This document shows positions 59,755-64,000 of a stretch of 64,000 bases of DNA, one piece after another (within the stretch, counting starts at the first letter, position 1; each line of letters opens with the position of its first letter). The translations under genes and the position numbers were made by a program. The notes below the pieces were generated by a model. The model did no database searches. It was not told the origin of the DNA and saw only the letters and a program-made list of their open reading frames with translations. Where the stretch lies: contig DGIA01000001.1 in NCBI GenBank assembly GCA_002392965.1, positions 1-64,000 on the forward strand, given 5' to 3'. This DNA comes from Bacteroidales bacterium UBA3834. GTDB lineage: Bacteria; Bacteroidota; Bacteroidia; Bacteroidales; P3.

Positions 59755-60624
59755 ATGAAAAAACAGGAATATACCGTTACCGAACCTAAGGAGTTGCTCG
59801 AGTTTCTGATAGAGAAGATGCCGGACAGCAGCCGCACGCGGGTGAAGGAGCTGCTGGCGCACAATGTCTATGTCGATGGGCGCCGCACGTCGCAGTTCAA
59901 CTACCCTTTGCAACGGGGTATGAAGGTTTCCATCGAGAAGGCTTCGTTCCAGGACCGCCTGCGTCCGCGCGACCTCGACATTGTCTTCGAAGACCAGCAC
60001 CTGCTGGTGGTGAACAAGCACGAGGGCTTGCTGAGCTACAGCAAGTTCCCCAACGACAAGACTGTCATCACGGTGCTCAACCAGTATCTGGCCGCCACGC
60101 ACCAGAAATGCCACGCCCACATCGTGCATCGTCTCGACCGCGACACCAGCGGCCTGATGGTGGTCAGCAAGAGCAAGGAGGTGAGCCAGAAATTCGAGGA
60201 GGACTGGAAGGGCATGGTGTTCGACCGGCGCTATGTGGCGGTGGCCTGGGGCCATATCGAGCCGAAGAGAGGCGAGGTGAAGAGTTGGTTCACCGACGGC
60301 GAGTACTGTGTGCTGTCGTCGCCCACGGACAATGGAGGCAAGCTGGCGGTGACGCACTACGAGGTGAAGCAGACGTCGCGGCGCTACAGTCTGGTGGAGT
60401 TGAAGCTGGACACGGGCCGCAGGAACCAGATACGGGTGCACCTGCGCGACTTGCAGCATCCGGTGGTGCACGACCCGATGTACGGTTACAAGGAGGATGT
60501 GTCGCCCATCAACCGGCTGGCGCTGCATGCTTTCAGGCTCTGCTTCCAGCACCCGGTGACGGGCAAGAGGCTGAAGTTCGAGACCCCTGTTCCGGCCTCG
60601 TTCCAGAAATTGATGGAGCTTTAA
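59755..60624 (+). CDS. RluA-family pseudouridine synthase
   Basis: Isomerises uridine in rRNA or tRNA. A 289-residue protein with an N-terminal S4-like domain (RVKELLAHNVYVDGRRTS) and the catalytic motif VHRLDRDTSGLMV (Asp of RLDRDTSG). KRLKFETPVP is at the end. It converges with the MerR gene with a three- to four-base overlap. Exact RNA target not assignable. Confidence 0.92.
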   Translation: MKKQEYTVTEPKELLEFLIEKMPDSSRTRVKELLAHNVYVDGRRTSQFNYPLQRGMKVSIEKASFQDRLRPRDLDIVFEDQHLLVVNKHEGLLSYSKFPNDKTVITVLNQYLAATHQKCHAHIVHRLDRDTSGLMVVSKSKEVSQKFEEDWKGMVFDRRYVAVAWGHIEPKRGEVKSWFTDGEYCVLSSPTDNGGKLAVTHYEVKQTSRRYSLVELKLDTGRRNQIRVHLRDLQHPVVHDPMYGYKEDVSPINRLALHAFRLCFQHPVTGKRLKFETPVPASFQKLMEL

Positions 60625-60938
60625 AGGGTTTCCTTCAGATCGACAAGGAAACGGCGGACCTCGGTGAGGCGGTTGATGACTTCCTGACGCGGGTCTTCGA
60701 GGGGGCGTGTGCGCATCTGCTCACGGGCACCCTCGAGGGTGTAGCCGCATTGGCGTGTGAGGTACTGGATGCGGCGCAGGAGGTCGATGTCGTGTTCGGT
60801 GTAGGAGCGCACTCCACGACGGTTTTTGACAGGCCTGAGGCTGTCGAATTCGCTTTCCCAGAAGCGGAGCACGGAAGGGGCCTCGCCGAGCATGGTGGCG
60901 ACTTCGCCGATGCTGTAGTACAGTTTCTTGTTTTCCAT
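60621..60938 (-). CDS. MerR-family transcriptional regulator
   Basis: A 105-residue regulator: the winged helix YYSIGEVATMLGEAPSVLRFWESEFDSLRPVKNRRGVRSYTEHDIDLLRRI covers almost the whole protein, so there is little or no effector domain. Start ATG at 60938; an upstream TTG is less likely. It lies just after lptD, cotranscribed with it. Confidence 0.9.
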   Translation of the reverse strand: MENKKLYYSIGEVATMLGEAPSVLRFWESEFDSLRPVKNRRGVRSYTEHDIDLLRRIQYLTRQCGYTLEGAREQMRTRPLEDPRQEVINRLTEVRRFLVDLKETL

Positions 60939-60943
60939 GGCTG

Positions 60944-63505
60944 TCAATAGGAATAATAACTCTTGTTTTCGAGGTAGCTCTGGCGTTTCTCGTATTTGAT
61001 GTCGCGCAGGGCGTCGGCTTTGATGTTGATCTGGAAGAACCAGCTCTTGTAGTAGCCGAAAGGCACCCAGGAGAAACGCATCTCCCAGCAGTGGAGGTCG
61101 CGATAGACATCGACTGTGGTGTAGGACATGCCCTTGTTGCTGATGTCGTAGCCGGTGGACATGGCGAGGCGCCAGTTCTTAGTGAGGCTGACGTTGGCCG
61201 AGAGGGTGATGCTCTGGATGGTCTGGTTCTTGAAGTTCATCTCGCGGGCCACGTAGCGATCTACAGAGCTGAAGGTGTAGCTGATGCTGACATTCCAGGG
61301 GACGCTGAAATCGACGTAGCTGCCCATGAGCAGGGCGGCGTTGTAGTTGTGCGGCGTCTGGATGAGGGTGGCTACGGGATGGCCTTCGTTCTTGGTGTCT
61401 TTGTTGCCGCTGAAGGTATTGTTGTTGAGGCTGTAGGAGAGCTGGGTGCTCCAGGTGGCGTTGTCCATGCGGAAGAGGCGTCCTTCTTCGTTTATGAGGA
61501 GCTTGTCGTGGATAAGGCCGAGGCTGTCGATGACATAGGGGCTGAAGGAGCCGGAGTAGTTGAGCGTGAGAGCGCGGAAGAGGGTGGTTCGTCCGGTGAC
61601 AGAGAGGTTGGACAGACGGAGAGAGTCTTTGGCAAGGTCGTAGCTCATGGCCAGATTGAGATTCTCGATGAGGGCTATCTTGCGCATCTCGGCAGCGGTG
61701 TCGAAAGGATTCTGGACCTTGATTTCGAGGTTGTTTCCTATGCTGGCGCGGATATTGCCGCTGCGGCCGTCGGGCGGGCCTCCATAGAGGCTCTGGGTGA
61801 AGATGGAGTAGCGGTGCACATAACCGGTGGTGTCGGTGTATTGGCGCCACCAGCCGTAGCGTTCCTGGCCGAAATCGGGGTGGTAGGTGAAGCTGACGGA
61901 GGGGTTGATGACATGGCGGAGCGCCTTGAGGGGGCCGTATTTAAACTGGAACATGCCGTAGATGCGGGTGGAAAGGGAGGAGGAGACATTGAAGTCGCGG
62001 TTGGACCTGAAGCCGAAGATGGTGTCGGTGGAGAGGATGCCGGTCAGGTTGTCGTAGTTGTGCTCGATGGTGCTCCAGTGCCAGCGTTCGTTGTAGTTGA
62101 ATGAGTTGGTCCAGTTGAAGAATTTGAGTAGTTTGACAGTGGAGGAGAGGGGGATGCTGTGTCTGACGCCATACTGCATCCGGTTGAGTGTGGAGGGTTT
62201 GAAGAGGTCGGTGTCTTGGGTGGTGAGGTTGTTCTCGGCGTTCAGCACATAGGAGAGGGAGATGTTCTCGTACCAGCGGTAGGCGCCGGAGGGTGTGCGT
62301 CGGCGCAAGGGGTAGATCGTGATGGAACTGAGCGAGATCGAGGGGAGCTTGATGTTCATCACGCCGGTCTGGGCGTTGAAAGATTCACGGGCCGAGGCCG
62401 AGAGGTTGAGGTAGGAGCCGATTTTGGTGCTGTAGTTGATGGAGGAGGTGGTGGTGGAGTTGAAGTAGTCGTTGCGGTTGGTGGTGTTTTTGTTGTAGTT
62501 GCGGCTTTGTAGGTTGACGTTGGCCGAGAAGCGGCTGTAGGGGTTGGCTTTGGGGTCTTGGTCGTGCTGCCAGGTGATTTTGAAGTCGTTGAAGGAATTG
62601 AAGGTGTAGGGATCGCCACGGATACCTTCGAAGGTCTGTCCCATGCGGGCATCGACGGCGCCTTTGTACTTGTATCGCTTATAGTAGTTGGATTTGCCTT
62701 CGATGGCCCAGCTGAGGTTGGTGTAGAGTTCACCGGTGAGGGAGAGGTCGATGTTGTCGTTGATGGCGAAGTAGTAACCGCCGTCGCGGAGGTAGTAGCC
62801 ACGGTAGTTCATCCATCCGTAGGAGGGGATGAGAATACCGCTTTGCCGGGTTTTGTTGAGGGGGAAGAAGGCGAAGGGGAGCGCCACAGGGGTGGGCACG
62901 TTCTCCACGGTGAGCCAGGCGGGACCGGTGACGATCTTGTCGTTGGTGATGAGCTTGGACTTGGTGAAGTTGATGGCGAAGTGGGGGTCGGAGTAGTTGC
63001 AGGTGGTGTAGCTGCCTCCGCTGAGGTACATGATGGAGTCGTTGATTTTCTTCACCTTGTTGCCGTGCAAGTAGCCGTCGCCTTCTTGGGTGATGACCCC
63101 TTGGATGATGCCTTTCTGGGTATTGTAGTTGAAGGTGATGGTGTCGGCATGGTATTCAGCGTCATCCTGTTTGAAGAACGGTCGTCCTTGGATGTTGCCG
63201 GCGGTGTCGTAGGTGCCGTGGGCAAAGAGGGTCTGGTGGTTGAAATCGACCCGCACCTGGTCGGCTTCCAGGATCATCTTGCCATAGTCGATGCTACCTT
63301 CGGTATAGAGAAACGCATGCCGGGAATCGAGATTCATGGCCACCGAGTCGAGGGCTTTGTATTTGATAACCTCTTTGATGGCGTTGGGGGAGAGGGGGGC
63401 CACGGTGTCGATATCGGCTTGGGCCGAGGCAGAAAACGACACTCCCACTGTAATTAAAAACAGTGGAAGAAAAGCTTTCGCTATGTGCCTCCTCAAACCC
63501 TCCAA
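60944..63505 (-). CDS. lptD: LPS-assembly protein LptD-like outer-membrane protein
   Basis: Outer-membrane insertion of LPS. An 853-residue protein: signal peptide (LPLFLITVGVSFSASAQA), N-terminal LptA/OstA-like domain (DQVRVDFNHQTLFAHGTYDTAG, GNKVKKINDSIMYLSGG) from about 30-230, then a long C-terminal beta-barrel with many aromatic-ended strands. Length and domain order match Bacteroidota LptD. Minus-strand TATCTTTG at about 63562-63570 may drive it; the amidase gene is divergent. Confidence 0.9.
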   Translation of the reverse strand: MEGLRRHIAKAFLPLFLITVGVSFSASAQADIDTVAPLSPNAIKEVIKYKALDSVAMNLDSRHAFLYTEGSIDYGKMILEADQVRVDFNHQTLFAHGTYDTAGNIQGRPFFKQDDAEYHADTITFNYNTQKGIIQGVITQEGDGYLHGNKVKKINDSIMYLSGGSYTTCNYSDPHFAINFTKSKLITNDKIVTGPAWLTVENVPTPVALPFAFFPLNKTRQSGILIPSYGWMNYRGYYLRDGGYYFAINDNIDLSLTGELYTNLSWAIEGKSNYYKRYKYKGAVDARMGQTFEGIRGDPYTFNSFNDFKITWQHDQDPKANPYSRFSANVNLQSRNYNKNTTNRNDYFNSTTTSSINYSTKIGSYLNLSASARESFNAQTGVMNIKLPSISLSSITIYPLRRRTPSGAYRWYENISLSYVLNAENNLTTQDTDLFKPSTLNRMQYGVRHSIPLSSTVKLLKFFNWTNSFNYNERWHWSTIEHNYDNLTGILSTDTIFGFRSNRDFNVSSSLSTRIYGMFQFKYGPLKALRHVINPSVSFTYHPDFGQERYGWWRQYTDTTGYVHRYSIFTQSLYGGPPDGRSGNIRASIGNNLEIKVQNPFDTAAEMRKIALIENLNLAMSYDLAKDSLRLSNLSVTGRTTLFRALTLNYSGSFSPYVIDSLGLIHDKLLINEEGRLFRMDNATWSTQLSYSLNNNTFSGNKDTKNEGHPVATLIQTPHNYNAALLMGSYVDFSVPWNVSISYTFSSVDRYVAREMNFKNQTIQSITLSANVSLTKNWRLAMSTGYDISNKGMSYTTVDVYRDLHCWEMRFSWVPFGYYKSWFFQINIKADALRDIKYEKRQSYLENKSYYSY

Positions 63506-63538
63506 ATTATTTAATTTTCAATATTCAAAAAATGTTTG

Positions 63539-63546
63539 TATTTTTG
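63539..63546 (+). promoter_or_regulatory. -7 promoter element of the amidase gene
   Basis: TATTTTTG lies about 66 bases before the amidase start at 63612; the minus strand has TATCTTTG a little further on, giving divergent promoters. Confidence 0.6.
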
Positions 63547-63611
63547 CAAATCAGTTTGCAAAGATAAAACTATTTGCGCAAACTGAAAAACAAATTTTTA
63601 TTGTTTTGGAT

Positions 63612-64000
63612 ATGAAACGATTATTTGTGTTGTTTATTGTACTCGCATTGCCGTGTGGAGCCGTTTTTTCGCAAAAAAAGGACACCTATCGCGTGCGTAC
63701 GGTTGTGATAGACCCCGGACATGGCGGAGCCAAGCCCGGCGCCCAGGGTTCGCGGTCGTGGGAAAAGGACATTACGCTGTCTGTGGCCAAGAAATTCGGA
63801 CAACTCATCAAAGATAACTATCCCGATGTGAAACTGATTTATACCCGCACCACCGATGTGGATATTTCCTTGGCCGAACGTGCCCGTATAGCTAACCGGA
63901 ACAAGGCCGATCTTTTCATCTCCATTCATGCCAATTCGCATCCCACCAGTGCACCTACCGGCGTGGAGACCTTTGTCATGGGTCTTTCCGAGAGCAAGGC
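63612..64000 (+). CDS. N-acetylmuramoyl-L-alanine amidase (5' part)
   Basis: Cleaves the amide bond between MurNAc and the stem peptide. The window ends inside the gene after about 130 codons. Signal peptide KRLFVLFIVLALPCGAVFS, then the Amidase_3 motifs VVIDPGHGGAKPGAQG (zinc His), SWEKDITLSVAKK (zinc Glu) and DLFISIHANSHPT (zinc His). A LytM-domain protein (13171-14073) elsewhere in the window could be an activator of such amidases. Confidence 0.93.
   Translation, partial: MKRLFVLFIVLALPCGAVFSQKKDTYRVRTVVIDPGHGGAKPGAQGSRSWEKDITLSVAKKFGQLIKDNYPDVKLIYTRTTDVDISLAERARIANRNKADLFISIHANSHPTSAPTGVETFVMGLSESK

Overview
The window is a stretch of chromosome from a member of the Bacteroidota, most likely order Bacteroidales. 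Four things support this. Promoters have the Bacteroidetes -7 element TAnnTTTG instead of sigma70 boxes. One secreted protein ends in a type IX secretion sorting domain (39510-40544). Several genes belong to families largely confined to this phylum (DUF5606, DUF6266, DUF4175, GtrA/WbqC neighbours). There is also a serine palmitoyltransferase gene and a lysine-fermentation gene (kal). I cannot name a genus. I found no prophage, IS transposase, integrase or CRISPR array.

Layout. 0.2-2.7 kb: an AAA/DUF4143 ATPase, an unusual dyad-rich intergenic region and a DEDDh exonuclease. 2.9-5.4 kb: a four-gene minus-strand operon of HxlR regulator, zinc-type macrodomain hydrolase, class M sirtuin and PNPOx-like flavoprotein, probably a reversible protein ADP-ribosylation module. 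5.5-10 kb: MBL-like lipoprotein, cupin, then a Y-family polymerase / YolD-like / Dus operon. 10.2-25.8 kb, plus strand: cdd, PpiD-type foldase, LytM protein, the chain dxr-rseP-lptF/G-pyrK-pyrD-sugar kinase, DUF5606, lipoprotein, metG and a serine-arginine-rich secreted protein. 26-34 kb: an AT-rich orphan gene, aminotransferase, GtrA, CoA-transferase subunit plus kal, aroB, thioesterase, U32 protein and DUF6266. 35-43.5 kb: two tRNA-Lys genes, a TPR protein, rsmA, an MntP-like protein, WbqC, a T9SS-exported SGNH protein, mnmG, ybeY and an RsbW-like kinase. 43.8-52.2 kb: a giant DUF4175 protein, lipoprotein, SDR, and an operon led by an ECF sigma factor fused to a transmembrane segment. 52.6-56.1 kb: GNAT/serine palmitoyltransferase pair, deoC and rpiB. 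56.1-56.6 kb: AT-rich gene-free region. 56.6-64 kb: nadA, AlkZ-related protein, prolyl-tRNA deacylase, a perfect parS site, a broken adhesin/AraC junction, rluA-type synthase, MerR, lptD and the start of an amidase gene.

The strongest non-gene signals are these. (1) A candidate replication origin at 56.15-56.48 kb: eight DnaA-box-like 9-mers in an AT-rich gene-free segment, with a change in the local C/G bias of the plus strand and a perfect 16-bp parS palindrome 2.4 kb away. (2) Intergenic tandem arrays with different unit sequences but always an 11-bp period, at eight places. (3) A second class of arrays with a 7-bp period, three of them inside reading frames. (4) The SirTM/macrodomain operon. 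(5) The membrane-tethered sigma factor. Coordinates of start codons were adjusted where a later start with a better leader, signal peptide or overlap was visible.
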